A DNA stretch of 64,000 bases from Burkholderiales bacterium (GCA_026005015.1 BPKG01000001.1:1-64000); one strand, 5' to 3'. Positions 30,228 to 40,681 are shown, counted from the stretch's first letter. Notes: generated from the sequence alone by a model not told the origin. Numbers and translations: made by a program.

Positions 30228-30296
30228 GGCTGGGAAGGAGGGCGGTTTACCCACGGACAGCGCTCGCGGCGGACTCAAGCCGCCCGGCGGTAACGA

Positions 30297-30330
30297 AAAA
30301 GCGCGCTCGCGAAGGCGGAAGCGCGCTTTT
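30297..30330 (-). terminator. rho-independent terminator after the DUF465 gene
   Basis: An 11-bp perfect stem (AAAAGCGCGCT/AGCGCGCTTTT) with a 12-base loop. On the minus strand it is followed by a T run. Confidence 0.85.
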
Positions 30331-30354
30331 CATGGAATTCGGTAGGCCTTGTTG

Positions 30355-30585
30355 CTAGGCCGGGATATCCGGGGTGAGCCGGCGTTCCAGCAGGGCAATG
30401 TGGTCTTTAAGGTAAAGTTTTCGTTTCTTGAGGCGCCGCAACTGCAGCTCGTCCTGGTAGACGTCCTCGGACAAGCGCTTGATGATGTCGTCCAGATCTC
30501 GGTGCTCCAGCTCCAGTTCCTTGATTTTGCGCTTGATTGCTTCGATTTCCTCCTCTTCCATGGCGTATCCTCCGCTCACGAACAT
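30355..30585 (-). CDS. DUF465 (YdcH) family small coiled-coil protein
   Basis: A 76-residue charged helical protein matching the YdcH/DUF465 family (EHRDLDDIIKRLSEDVYQDELQ in overlapping parts, then LKKRKLYLKDHIALLERR). The function is unknown; it is widespread in proteobacteria. ATG 30585 was chosen for its strong AAAGGAGG site seven bases upstream; an internal ATG at 30561 would give the shorter common form. Confidence 0.85.
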   Translation of the reverse strand: MFVSGGYAMEEEEIEAIKRKIKELELEHRDLDDIIKRLSEDVYQDELQLRRLKKRKLYLKDHIALLERRLTPDIPA

Positions 30586-30761
30586 CGATCGCCTCCTTTC
30601 GGCCAAAGGTGCGGGCGGACGCCGGGATCCCCGGGGCGACCCGCCCGCGGTTGAGGTTCCGAACGGCTTTTCGCTAGCATACTCCCGCCGTTCGACAATG
30701 GGTACACCCCCACGCCGCGAGGCCGGCGGCCGCGACCCATCTCTTTGAAAAGGAGGCCTGA

Positions 30762-31736
30762 ATGCCGCACGCGATACGCTTCTACGAGACCGGGGAACCG
30801 GAGGTGCTGCGCTGGGAGGAAATCCAGGTGGGCTCTCCCGGCCGGGGCGAAGTGCGCCTGCGGCACACCGCCGTGGGGCTCAATTTCATCGATGTCTACC
30901 ACCGCAGCGGGTTGTACCCGGTCTCCCTTCCTGCCACGCCCGGGCTGGAAGCGTGCGGCGTGGTGGAGGAAGTGGGCGAGGGCGTGACCGAGCTCAAGCC
31001 CGGCGACCGGGTGGCGTACGCCTCGCCCCCCATGGGAGCGTATGCGGAAGCGCGGCTCATGCCCGCGGACCGTTTAGTCAAGGTGCCCGAAGGGATCAGC
31101 GACCTGCAGGCCGCCTCCATGATGCTCAAGGGCATGACGGCTGAATACCTGGTGCGCCGCACTTTCCGGGTCGGGTCGGAGCACACCGTCCTGGTACATG
31201 CGGCGGCGGGCGGCGTGGGGCTGATTCTGTGCCAGTGGGCCCGGGCGCTGGGAGCGACCGTGATCGGCACCGTGGGCAGCGACGAGAAGGCGAAGCTCGC
31301 CGAGGCCCACGGCTGCAAGTATCCCATCGTCTACACCCGGGAGAACTTCGTCGCCCGGGTGCTGGACATCACCGGCGGGCGCAAGTGCGACGTGGTCTAC
31401 GACTCGGTGGGCAAGGATACCTTCATGAAGTCCCTGGATTGCCTGCGGATGTTCGGCATGTTGGTCTCCTTCGGCCAGTCTTCCGGCCCCGTGCCGCCCC
31501 TTGACGTGGGAGTGCTTTCCGCCAAGGGGTCGCTCTATCTCACGCGCCCCACGCTGATGCACTACACCGCCAAACGGGAAGACCTGGTGATGTCGGCCAA
31601 CGCCCTGTTCCAGATGGTGCTGGACGGCAAGATCCGCATCGAGATCAACCAGACCTATCCCCTCAAGGAGGCCGCCCAGGCCCACCGGGACCTGCAAGCG
31701 CGCAAGACCACCGGCTCGACGGTGTTCGTCGTGTGA
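30762..31736 (+). CDS. qor: NADPH:quinone oxidoreductase (zinc-free MDR family)
   Basis: Reduces quinones with NADPH. The 324-residue protein has a GroES-like N-terminal fold (AVGLNFIDVYHRSGLYP, typical of QOR) and a Rossmann domain with AAAGGVGLILCQWA (about 145-158). It lacks the zinc ligands of alcohol dehydrogenases. An AAAAGGAGG site precedes the ATG. It is the last core gene before the mercury island. Confidence 0.93.
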   Translation: MPHAIRFYETGEPEVLRWEEIQVGSPGRGEVRLRHTAVGLNFIDVYHRSGLYPVSLPATPGLEACGVVEEVGEGVTELKPGDRVAYASPPMGAYAEARLMPADRLVKVPEGISDLQAASMMLKGMTAEYLVRRTFRVGSEHTVLVHAAAGGVGLILCQWARALGATVIGTVGSDEKAKLAEAHGCKYPIVYTRENFVARVLDITGGRKCDVVYDSVGKDTFMKSLDCLRMFGMLVSFGQSSGPVPPLDVGVLSAKGSLYLTRPTLMHYTAKREDLVMSANALFQMVLDGKIRIEINQTYPLKEAAQAHRDLQARKTTGSTVFVV

Positions 31737-31793
31737 TCGATGACGAGGCGGCGGTCAAATCCGTCGCCCGGCACGCTCATTTTCCACCCCGCT

Positions 31794-32216
31794 TCACCCT
31801 TCCGACAGGGTGGCGATGATGGGGCAGGCGAGCTTACCGCGGCGCGCGTGGCACTCGCCGATTAGGGCCTTGAGCACCCGGCGCATGCGCTGGAGGTCCG
31901 CGATGCGGCTCTCCACCGCCGCGAGCTTGGCCGTGGCCAGCCGCTGCGCCTCGGCACAACTTCGCCCGTCCTCGAGGGCGAGGAGGTTGCGGACTTCCTC
32001 CAGGGTGAAACCGAGCTGCTGCGCCCGCTTGATGAAGCGCACCCGGTCCACGGCCGTCCGGGGGTAGCGGCGCACGCCCCCGAAGGGCTTTTCCGGTTTA
32101 TCCATGAGCTTGCGCCGCTGGTAGAAGCGGATCGTCTCCACGTTGACTCCGGCGGCGCGGGCCACCTGCCCGACGGTCAACGTGTCCGCCGGTCCCGGTC
32201 CTTTCATCTTCGCCAT
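31794..32216 (-). CDS. merR: mercury-responsive regulator MerR
   Basis: A 140-residue MerR-family activator/repressor. The N-terminal HTH is LTVGQVARAAGVNVETIRFYQRR. The three Hg(II) ligands of MerR are present: C87 in GRSCAEA, and C122 and C131 in ECHARRGKLACPII with the exact C-X8-C spacing. ATG 32216 was chosen for its AAGGAGCGATC site. It is divergent from merA1 across a MerR-type operator. This is the only full-length, unbroken MerR with all three ligands in the island, so it probably serves the other operators too. Confidence 0.95.
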   Translation of the reverse strand: MAKMKGPGPADTLTVGQVARAAGVNVETIRFYQRRKLMDKPEKPFGGVRRYPRTAVDRVRFIKRAQQLGFTLEEVRNLLALEDGRSCAEAQRLATAKLAAVESRIADLQRMRRVLKALIGECHARRGKLACPIIATLSEG

Positions 32217-32225
32217 GATCGCTCC

Positions 32226-32256
32226 TTGACTGCGGACTATGGTACGCAATGCAGGC
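32226..32256 (+). promoter_or_regulatory. mer operator/promoter 1 (merA1)
   Basis: TTGACT (32226-32231), a 19-bp spacer and GCAGGC (32251-32256). Dyad GCGGAC-TATG-GTACGC fills 32232-32247, directly after the -35 box, the position MerR occupies at the Tn501 PmerT promoter. The -10 box is poor. Transcription from here would start near 32263, so merA1 must begin downstream of the ATG at 32249. Confidence 0.8.
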
Positions 32257-32293
32257 TATCCCCGTCCGAACCGTTTGGGAAGAAGGGGGCATC

Positions 32294-33691
32294 GTGACTT
32301 CTCTGCACATCGCGATTATCGGCAGCGGCTCGGCGGCGTTCGCCTGCGCCATCCGCGCCGCCGAGGAAGGGGCGCGGGTTACCATGATCGAGCGCGGAAC
32401 CTTGGGCGGCACCTGCGTCAACGTGGGTTGCGTGCCTTCCAAGGTGCTCATCCGCGGCGCGGAGATCGCCCGCCTGCAGGCGGCTCATCCGTTCGACGGC
32501 CTGGAGCGGCGGCGGCCGGTCATTCGCCGGAACGCCATGGTGGCCCAGCAGCAGGCGCTGGTGGATCGGTTGCGCCACGCCAAGTACCGCCGCGTCCTGG
32601 AGGAAAACCCTAACATCCGGCTGCTAGAGGGATCGGCGCGGTTTCGCGACTCCCACTCCCTCGTGGTCACCGGCCGCGACGGCCGGGAGGAGACCGTCGC
32701 CGCTGATCGCTTTCTCATCGCCACCGGCGCTTCCCCCGCTATCCCGCCGATCCCCGGCCTGGCCGGTACGCCTTACTGGACTTCTACCGAGGCCCTGGTG
32801 GCGGAGGAAGTTCCCGAACACCTGATCGTGCTGGGGGGCTCCGCCGTCGGGCTGGAGATCGGCCAGGCGTTCTTGCATCTGGGCGCCCGGGTGACCATCG
32901 TCGAGCTTCTCTCCCTGTTGCCCAGAATGGATCCCGACTTGGGAGCAGGGCTTCAGCACGTGCTGGAGGAAGAAGGCGCGCGAATCCTCACCCGGACCGA
33001 AGTTAAGCGGGTCGCGTACGCGGGCGGGCGCTTTACTCTCGATGCTGGGGCTGAGCAGATCACCGGCGACAGGCTGCTGGTGGCCACCGGCCGGCGGGCC
33101 AACACCCTGGGGCTCGGACTTGCGGAAATCGGGGTCGAGACCGACCGGGCGGGCGCCGTCCTAGTCGACCAGGGCCTGCGTACTTCGGTGCCCCATATCT
33201 ACGCCGCGGGCGACTGCACGGGCTTTCCCCAATTCGTGTACGTGGCGGCGGCGGCCGGCACCCGGGCCGCCATTAACATGCTGGGCGGGGATGCGCGCCT
33301 GGACCTCTCCACCATGCCCGCAGTGGTTTTCACTTCGCCCCAAGTGGCGGCGGTGGGGTTGACCGCGGAGGAGGCCCGGACGAGGGATTTCGAGGCGGAA
33401 AGCCGGACCTTGCGCCTGGAAGACGTTCCCCGGGCGCTCGCCAACTTCGATACCCGGGGCTTCGTCAAGCTGGTCGCGGAGCGGGGAAGCGGGCGACTGC
33501 TCGGCGCCCATGTGCTTGCCCCCGAGGCGGGGGAGATCATCCAGGCGGCCGCTCTCGCGCTGCGTGCCCGGATGACCGTGGCCGAGCTGGCCGATCAGCT
33601 TTTCCCCTACTTGACCATGGTGGAAGGCTTCAAGCTCTGCGCCCAGACGTTTACCAAGGACGTCAAGAAACTCTCCTGCTGCGCGGGATGA
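32294..33691 (+). CDS. merA: mercuric reductase MerA, without HMA head (copy 1)
   Basis: Flavoprotein that reduces Hg(II) to volatile Hg(0) with NADPH. From GTG 32294 it has 465 residues: FAD motif IAIIGSGSAAFACA, redox pair C41/C46 in [13 protein letters not shown], an NADPH-binding Rossmann fold, a dimerisation domain and the C-terminal Cys pair in KLSCCAG. The N-terminal heavy-metal-associated domain is absent. GTG is preferred because the frame's ATG at 32249 lies upstream of the expected transcript start; AGAAGGGGG precedes the GTG. Confidence 0.95.
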   Translation: MTSLHIAIIGSGSAAFACAIRAAEEGARVTMIERGTLGGTCVNVGCVPSKVLIRGAEIARLQAAHPFDGLERRRPVIRRNAMVAQQQALVDRLRHAKYRRVLEENPNIRLLEGSARFRDSHSLVVTGRDGREETVAADRFLIATGASPAIPPIPGLAGTPYWTSTEALVAEEVPEHLIVLGGSAVGLEIGQAFLHLGARVTIVELLSLLPRMDPDLGAGLQHVLEEEGARILTRTEVKRVAYAGGRFTLDAGAEQITGDRLLVATGRRANTLGLGLAEIGVETDRAGAVLVDQGLRTSVPHIYAAGDCTGFPQFVYVAAAAGTRAAINMLGGDARLDLSTMPAVVFTSPQVAAVGLTAEEARTRDFEAESRTLRLEDVPRALANFDTRGFVKLVAERGSGRLLGAHVLAPEAGEIIQAAALALRARMTVAELADQLFPYLTMVEGFKLCAQTFTKDVKKLSCCAG

Positions 33692-33708
33692 GGCAAGAGA
33701 AAGAGGCA

Positions 33709-34171
33709 ATGAAGACATACACGATCTCGAAACTGGCTCGGAACGCCAAGGTCAGCATCCATCTCGTGCACAACTATACCGAGCGTGGATTGCTAAGGGC
33801 ATGTGGCCGCACGCTCTCTGGTTATCGCATTTATGACGCGAGCGCCCTGGAGCGCCTGCGATGGATCCGCGCGGGGGAGAGCGGCTGGCATTCCTCTCGA
33901 TGCGTTGGCTGAAGTTGTTCACGCGCTGGACGAGGACGACGAACGACGAATGGCTCGCGGTGTCGCGACGATCCGAGCGTATATCGCAGGCGTGCGCAGC
34001 GCGTTGGCTGTTCTGGATGCCGCACTGATCGTCCTTCGGAAGCCGCCTGGACCCGGCAAAGAGGCCGTGGGCATCCCACGACCCACGCCCCGTGTGCGCC
34101 GATCGGCCGGCACACTCGGGACGCTTGAGCCGATTACCGCTTCGGAAGCCGAAATGCCCTCGGGCGCTTGA
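33709..34171 (+). pseudogene. merD: mer co-regulator MerD, frameshifted
   Basis: MerD resembles MerR but lacks Hg ligands, and it down-regulates mer expression. The start MKTYTISKLARNAKVSIHLVHNYTERGLL is MerD-like. The frame breaks at an extra T (33886) in an SG-G-IPLDALAEVV context; removing it joins the rest (LDALAEVVHALDEDDERRM... to the stop at 34171) and gives about 153 residues. As sequenced, translation stops after 67 residues. It follows merA1 by 17 bases. The -35 box of the next operator overlaps its stop codon. Confidence 0.82.
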
Positions 34172-34198
34172 CATTGTACTTAGGTACCTTCTCTAGCA
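34168..34198 (+). promoter_or_regulatory. mer operator/promoter 2 (merT operon)
   Basis: TTGACA (34168-34173), a 19-bp spacer and CTAGCA (34193-34198). Dyad TTGTAC-TTAG-GTACCT fills 34174-34189, in the same register as operator 1. It drives merT-merP-merA2 and probably the genes that follow. Confidence 0.85.
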
Positions 34199-34231
34199 TT
34201 CGCCACGATATTCATACCTTGGAGGTGATCG

Positions 34232-34660
34232 ATGTCGCGAGTCAAAGACCATGCGTTGGAAGCTGGAACACTCAAGGCGGAGCGTGCTTTGAACAGCCGC
34301 CAAAGTGCCAAAGACAAACTCGTAGGCGGTGCGCTGGCGGGAGGGGTGCTTGCCGCGGTCGGTGCATCGCTGTGCTGCCTGGGACCCCTGGTCCTAGTGA
34401 GCCTGGGCTTCGGGGGCGCCTGGATGGCGAACCTGACCGCGCTCGAGCCCTATCGACCCTTGTTTCTCGTCGCCGCGGTGACCGCCCTGGTTCTCGCCTA
34501 CCGCAAGCTCTACCGCGCCCGGCCGGAGCAAGCGTGCGCCTCCGGCGCTGTCTGCGCGACGCCGCGCGTCGATCGCCTGTACAAGGCTTTGTTTTGGGCC
34601 GTCTCCGCGCTGGTCTTGCTGGCCGGGGCCTCACCCTACCTTGCCCCCCTGTTCTACTGA
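34232..34660 (+). CDS. merT: mercuric ion transporter MerT
   Basis: Inner-membrane protein that takes Hg(II) from MerP and passes it to MerA. The 142 residues have a longer N-terminal cytoplasmic segment than usual, then TM1 with the Cys pair C48/C49 (GASLCCLGPLVL), a cytoplasmic loop with C102 and C108 (ACASGAVCAT), and TM3. A strong TTGGAGGTGATCG site precedes the ATG. It is the first gene after mer operator 2. Confidence 0.95.
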   Translation: MSRVKDHALEAGTLKAERALNSRQSAKDKLVGGALAGGVLAAVGASLCCLGPLVLVSLGFGGAWMANLTALEPYRPLFLVAAVTALVLAYRKLYRARPEQACASGAVCATPRVDRLYKALFWAVSALVLLAGASPYLAPLFY

Positions 34661-34688
34661 TTAACCCTATGTATAGGAGATCCAGGGA

Positions 34689-36694
<2,006 letters not shown>

Positions 36695-36731
36695 GGGAGC
36701 GGCGCAATGACGAAGAGCAGGACAGGACCAT

Positions 36732-37100
36732 ATGCTAGCGGATCTGATCAAGCAATTCGGCAGCGTTTTGGGAGCGGGGTTCGCCGCCGCGTGCTGCCTC
36801 GGCGTGACCGCGGCGCTCTCGGCGGTCACCGCTATCGGCGCGGGCTTCCTGATCAACGACGCGTTTCTCATCCCGCTTTATGGAGCGCTTCTCGGACTGA
36901 GCGTCTGGCTCCTTTATCGTTCGACACGGGCCCACGGCAGCCCCGCTCCGTTCTACCTGGGGCTGAGCGGGGCAATCGTCGCGCTCGTGGGGTTATGGGT
37001 CGGCCCTTTTTTGGTTTACGGGGGGCTTGCCGCGATTGTCGCCGGGAGCGTCTGGGATTTTCAAAGGAAGCGCCGGCAACGCGCTTGTTCGAGTAATTGA
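36732..37100 (+). CDS. merC: MerC-like mercury transport membrane protein
   Basis: A 122-residue membrane protein with four predicted helices. An adjacent Cys pair C21/C22 (AAACCLGV) lies in the first helix, as mercury transporters need, and the C-terminal SVWDFQRKRRQRACSS resembles the MerC tail. It is shorter than Tn21 MerC and also has MerF-like features, so the exact subfamily is uncertain. It lies 37 bases after merA2. Confidence 0.75.
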   Translation: MLADLIKQFGSVLGAGFAAACCLGVTAALSAVTAIGAGFLINDAFLIPLYGALLGLSVWLLYRSTRAHGSPAPFYLGLSGAIVALVGLWVGPFLVYGGLAAIVAGSVWDFQRKRRQRACSSN

Positions 37101-37150
37101 TGTTTACCGGCCGGGCCCATTGGCGTTTTTTCCATAGGGGAGGTCACGCC

Positions 37151-37795
37151 GTGAAGAAATCGGACAACATGCGCTCGTTCCGTCTCGGGGCGTACTCGTC
37201 CATGTCCGCCAGTGTGCTCAGAGTCTCCTTAGGCTGCCGGGCCGCTCCGGGACTCGGTTGCGGTTCGCGCGCCAAACCGTTGTTAGAAGCGCTGGAGCGG
37301 GAATCCTCCGTCGCGCAGGCCTGGCTCCACCGCTCTGGGACGATGCTGTGCTTGGTGTGGAAGAGTGCAACCCCCAGCGCTCAAACGCTGAAAGCGCTTC
37401 TTCTAGTCCACGGTCTGACAATGGAGGAGGAGATAAAGGGAATTGAGCGGGAGCAGGCGTTGAAAGATCTTGTTTTCGGCATCGGCTGGTATCGTGGAGC
37501 GCAGGTGGATCGGCTCAGCGAAGAAGAGGCCGAAGTCATAGCGGCGAGGCTAGTGCGTAGATTACGCAAGAGGCTACCGCTGCCCGATGGGCAAAGCGAA
37601 ACGCTACAGGCTGCTTTCGCCGAGGTTTGCCGACACGAGTTCATCAACTACTCCCCGGAGCCGGAACAGGCACGCCGAGAGAGAATATTCCAAGGAATCA
37701 TGGCGGCCGGGAGGCGATATCTCAGCATAGGGCAGCTTGGCGTGCTGCAAAAAGTGATCTCGGCGGGGTACCGTCCGATTTCGGACAGGGATTGA
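37151..37795 (+). CDS. unrecognised protein between merC and merB
   Basis: A 214-residue soluble protein from GTG 37151, which has a GGGGAGG site 8 bases upstream; a longer frame opens near the merC stop. The N-terminal part carries a Cys motif SLGCRAAPGLGCGSRAKP and a third Cys in GTMLCLVWK. The C-terminal half is a helical domain (RLSEEEAEVIAARLVRRLRK, EVCRHEFINYSPEPEQ). No signal peptide or membrane segment is visible. The position recalls merG, which lies between merA and merB in some organomercurial operons, but MerG is exported and I see no real similarity. Confidence 0.6.
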   Translation: MKKSDNMRSFRLGAYSSMSASVLRVSLGCRAAPGLGCGSRAKPLLEALERESSVAQAWLHRSGTMLCLVWKSATPSAQTLKALLLVHGLTMEEEIKGIEREQALKDLVFGIGWYRGAQVDRLSEEEAEVIAARLVRRLRKRLPLPDGQSETLQAAFAEVCRHEFINYSPEPEQARRERIFQGIMAAGRRYLSIGQLGVLQKVISAGYRPISDRD

Positions 37796-37799
37796 CTCA

Positions 37800-38450
37800 A
37801 TGGTGGAAGTGGGTCGAGCGCAGCGCAGGGCCCGGGTCCTCGAATCGCTGGACCGACTCCGGCGCGATTTTCCCCTGGAGGAGCGGATCAAGCGGGCTCA
37901 GCCAGCAGTGCAGGCCGTGTATGCCCAGGTGATTTTGCATTGGGTGCGCCATGGGATGCCGCCGCGAGCCGACATAGCGCCCCTTGCGGTTCTCGACGAG
38001 CTGACTGCGATGGACGCCTTGGTGATGGGCGAAAGCGGCATTGGTTGCTATCCCTTCAGCGCGCGCAAGACCGGCATCCGGGTGCAGTATTCGGGCAGCC
38101 CTGTCTACGCGATGTGCGCCATCGACGCGCTTGCCATCCCGCGGCTGGTCCGGCGGCCGGTTCGCATCGAAGCGCGCTGCACGGTTTGCCGGTGCCGCCT
38201 AGCCTGCGATCTGGAGGCCAACGGCGCGCTGCCCCATGATTTCGACCGAGGAATCCGCATCCTGTGGGAGCCATCCGCGTCTCACGCGGGCCCGTGCTGC
38301 GACAGCTTGTGTGCCGGGATTACCTTCATCTGCCGCTACTGCTCGGTCCCGGGAGAGTCCGCCGCTTTTTCGTTGCCTGAAGCCGCAGCGATCGGGAACG
38401 CGTTTTTCGCGTTCCAGCACAAGCTCTTAGAGCACTACGGGCCTCTGTGA
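37800..38450 (+). CDS. merB: organomercurial lyase (MerB family)
   Basis: Cleaves the carbon-mercury bond and delivers Hg(II) to MerA. The 216-residue protein aligns to MerB around YPFSARKTGIRVQYSG (RETSYVF region of E. coli MerB) and VYAMCAIDALAIP: C106 and D109 match the catalytic C96 and D99. C166/C167 in HAGPCCDSLC match the C159/C160 pair at nearly the same spacing. Additional cysteines (RCTVCRCRLAC, FICRYC) are unusual and may be a metal site. It is a divergent member; activity is likely but unproven. Confidence 0.82.
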   Translation: MVEVGRAQRRARVLESLDRLRRDFPLEERIKRAQPAVQAVYAQVILHWVRHGMPPRADIAPLAVLDELTAMDALVMGESGIGCYPFSARKTGIRVQYSGSPVYAMCAIDALAIPRLVRRPVRIEARCTVCRCRLACDLEANGALPHDFDRGIRILWEPSASHAGPCCDSLCAGITFICRYCSVPGESAAFSLPEAAAIGNAFFAFQHKLLEHYGPL

Positions 38451-38477
38451 CAGCGCTACACGAATCGGGAGCAGTCG

Positions 38478-39425
38478 GTGTCTACCATCTCTAGCGATAG
38501 GGCTTCGGCTGGAACAAGGCCGGTCGATCCTGCCCTTGGGATCGAGCCGCCGGTAGCGCTGGTCCTGTGCGGCGGCAACAGTCGGGGTGCCTTGCAGGTC
38601 GGCTTCTACTGGGCGTTGTGGGAGCTGGGGTTGCGCCCCGATTTCGTCATTGGAAGCTCGATCGGTGCCTTGAATGGAGCGTTCATCGCGGCAGGAATGA
38701 GCCCGGATGCGCTGGCGGAGCTTTGGCTCAAATTCCGGCGCAGGGATGCCCTCTCGTGGAACCTGCCGTGGCTGTTCGGCTTGCGTGACCAACCCGGGCT
38801 GTTCAGCCTGGAACGTCTGCGTCGAACCCTGCGGCAAGCCCTCCCTGTCCAGCGCTTCGAAAAGCTCGAGATGCCATTGACCGTGGTGACCACCGATCTG
38901 CAGCTCGGCGCGCCTGTTTACTGGTCTGGCAGTGGGGATCTCATCGAGCCCGTCGTGGCTAGCATGAGTCTCCCGGGGCTGTTTCCGCCTGTCGTCATCG
39001 GCGCCCACCAGCATGTAGACGGCGGTGTGGCCAACAAGGCCCCCCTGGACAGGGCTTACGAATTAGGCGCCCGTACCGTGCTGATGATCGAATGTGTCTG
39101 CTGCGATCCGGTCCTGAAACGCTACATTAGCCTGCTCGAAGTAATGACCCGGAGTTTTTCCATCGCCATGGACAGCAAGTACAACGTCGATCTCGAGCGG
39201 TTGGGCTCTCTGGTTCGTATCCATGTGGTGCGTCCCAGGCTGGCCTGGGATATCGGGCTGCTCGACTTTTCCTACACGGCAGAGCTGATCGAGGCGGGCT
39301 ACCGGCAGAGCATCGAGTATCTTGTCCCCCTTGCGCAGGCGCAGAATGCCCTGACGTGTGCTCCTGTAGTTCCGGGAGCGAGCGGAACGGACACGCTCAC
39401 CGGCCTGGTAGAGAGAAGCTCATGA
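38478..39425 (+). CDS. patatin-like phospholipase
   Basis: A 315-residue lipid acyl hydrolase with the complete patatin dyad: oxyanion motif CGGNSRGALQVG (31-42), nucleophile S61 in GSSIG and D181 in VDGGVA. No signal peptide is visible. It sits in the mercury operon, 27 bases after merB and 4 bases overlapping the following merR-type gene, so it is probably co-transcribed. A role in membrane repair after Hg damage is conceivable but is only inference. Confidence 0.85.
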   Translation: MSTISSDRASAGTRPVDPALGIEPPVALVLCGGNSRGALQVGFYWALWELGLRPDFVIGSSIGALNGAFIAAGMSPDALAELWLKFRRRDALSWNLPWLFGLRDQPGLFSLERLRRTLRQALPVQRFEKLEMPLTVVTTDLQLGAPVYWSGSGDLIEPVVASMSLPGLFPPVVIGAHQHVDGGVANKAPLDRAYELGARTVLMIECVCCDPVLKRYISLLEVMTRSFSIAMDSKYNVDLERLGSLVRIHVVRPRLAWDIGLLDFSYTAELIEAGYRQSIEYLVPLAQAQNALTCAPVVPGASGTDTLTGLVERSS

Positions 39426-39875
39426 CCAGCCGCGCCCTGACCATCGGAAAGCTGGCCAAAGCGGCCGGCGTGATCGTCGAGACGATCCGCTATTACCAAA
39501 GAATCGGCCTGATCGAACAGCCGCAGAAGCCTGCTTACGGCTTCCGCCATTATCCGCAGGATACGGCGGATCGGGTGCGGTTCATCAAGCGGGCCCCAGC
39601 AGCTTGGGTTCAGTCTCGACGAGATCAGGGAACTGCTTGCGCTGGACGCGGGACGCTGCGACGACGCGCGGCAGCTCGCCGCGAACAAGCTTACCCAGAT
39701 TGGCGCGCGCATTGCCGCCCTTCAGGCCCTGCAGCACACGCTGCAGGTGATGATGGAAGCTTGCGAACGAAAAGAAGCGGGCCTTAAGTGCCCGGTCGTC
39801 GAGGCGCTCATCGGGAATCGGCAGGACATGGACAGACGCCGGAACGGGGCTCCGGTGAAGCGCGCGGTAAAATGA
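39422..39875 (+). pseudogene. merR: second mercury-type MerR regulator, frameshifted
   Basis: A MerR regulator of about 150 residues after removing one extra C in the run 39594-39597. The N-terminal part has the HTH (LTIGKLAKAAGVIVETIRYYQR) and HYPQDTADRVRFIKRA. The shifted frame continues QQLGFSLDEIRELLALDAGRCDDA, with all three Hg-type ligands (Cys in GRCDDA, then C-X8-C in EACERKEAGLKCPVV). As sequenced it would end in a scrambled tail at 39787. Its stop overlaps the EAL gene start (ATGA). Confidence 0.82.
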
Positions 39876-40681
39876 TGCCCGATGTGACGGCCTTGCGACT
39901 CGCGCTCCAACAGGGCGAGCTGCGGCTTTATTATCAGCCCTCGGTGGATCTGCGCTCAGGAGTCGTGAACGGGGTGGAGGCGCTTCTCCGATGGGAACGG
40001 CCGGGGCGGGAGATCCGGTTGCCTTCGACGTTCATCTCCCTCGCCGAGGAGTCCGGGCTCATCGTGTCTCTCGGCGTCTGGGTATTGCGCACCGCGTGCG
40101 AGCAAGCCAAGGCTTGGCAAAGGAACAGCCTGAGCGGATTGACCGTCGCGGTCAACGTCTCGCCCTGGCAGTTCCAGGAAGGGCACCTGCACGAGACGGT
40201 GGCCAGGATCCTGGGGGAGACGGGCCTTGCGCCCGAGGGGCTTGAGCTCGAGATTACCGAGAGCATCGCCATGGCGCGCGAGGAACACGCCATCGCATCC
40301 CTCAAGGCGTTGAAGGCAATGGGCGTGAACCTCTCGATCGACGATTTCGGCACGGGCTATTCGTCGCTCGCTCAGCTCCAGTGCTGTCCGGTAAGCAAGC
40401 TCAAGATCGATAGTTCGTTTGTCGGCAATCTTGCACGCAACACGCCGGACAAAGCGATCGTCCAAGCGATTGTCTTTCTCGGTCATAGCCTTGACATGAG
40501 GGTCACGGCCGAAGGCGTGGAGACCGAGCAACAGCTCGAACTGCTGCGCGGTTATGGCTGCGACGAAATCCAGGGATTCCTCGTGAGCCCGGCCGTGCGT
40601 GCAGAGATGGTTCCCGGCGAGCTAAAGCGTTGGGGGATCAAAGCCGCATCGGAGCGTGAGCCGTGTCCTCGAGACCTCTGA
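39872..40681 (+). CDS. EAL-domain cyclic-di-GMP phosphodiesterase
   Basis: A stand-alone 269-residue EAL domain with no sensor or membrane region. The catalytic motifs are in place: EALLRW (36-41), LELEITES, IDDFGTGYSSL, KIDSSFV and AEGVET, ending with CDEIQGFLVSPAV. It should hydrolyse c-di-GMP. Translationally coupled to the upstream MerR-type gene and running into the next one, it is tied to mercury regulation by position. Confidence 0.88.
   Translation: MMPDVTALRLALQQGELRLYYQPSVDLRSGVVNGVEALLRWERPGREIRLPSTFISLAEESGLIVSLGVWVLRTACEQAKAWQRNSLSGLTVAVNVSPWQFQEGHLHETVARILGETGLAPEGLELEITESIAMAREEHAIASLKALKAMGVNLSIDDFGTGYSSLAQLQCCPVSKLKIDSSFVGNLARNTPDKAIVQAIVFLGHSLDMRVTAEGVETEQQLELLRGYGCDEIQGFLVSPAVRAEMVPGELKRWGIKAASEREPCPRDL

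Noticed and set aside
32249-32293. ATG 32249 as the merA1 start
   Set aside because: It overlaps the -10 region of operator 1, so the transcript would begin after it.
37151-37795. Calling this gene merG
   Set aside because: Only the position agrees. MerG is an exported protein, and this one shows no signal peptide or motif that I can relate to it.
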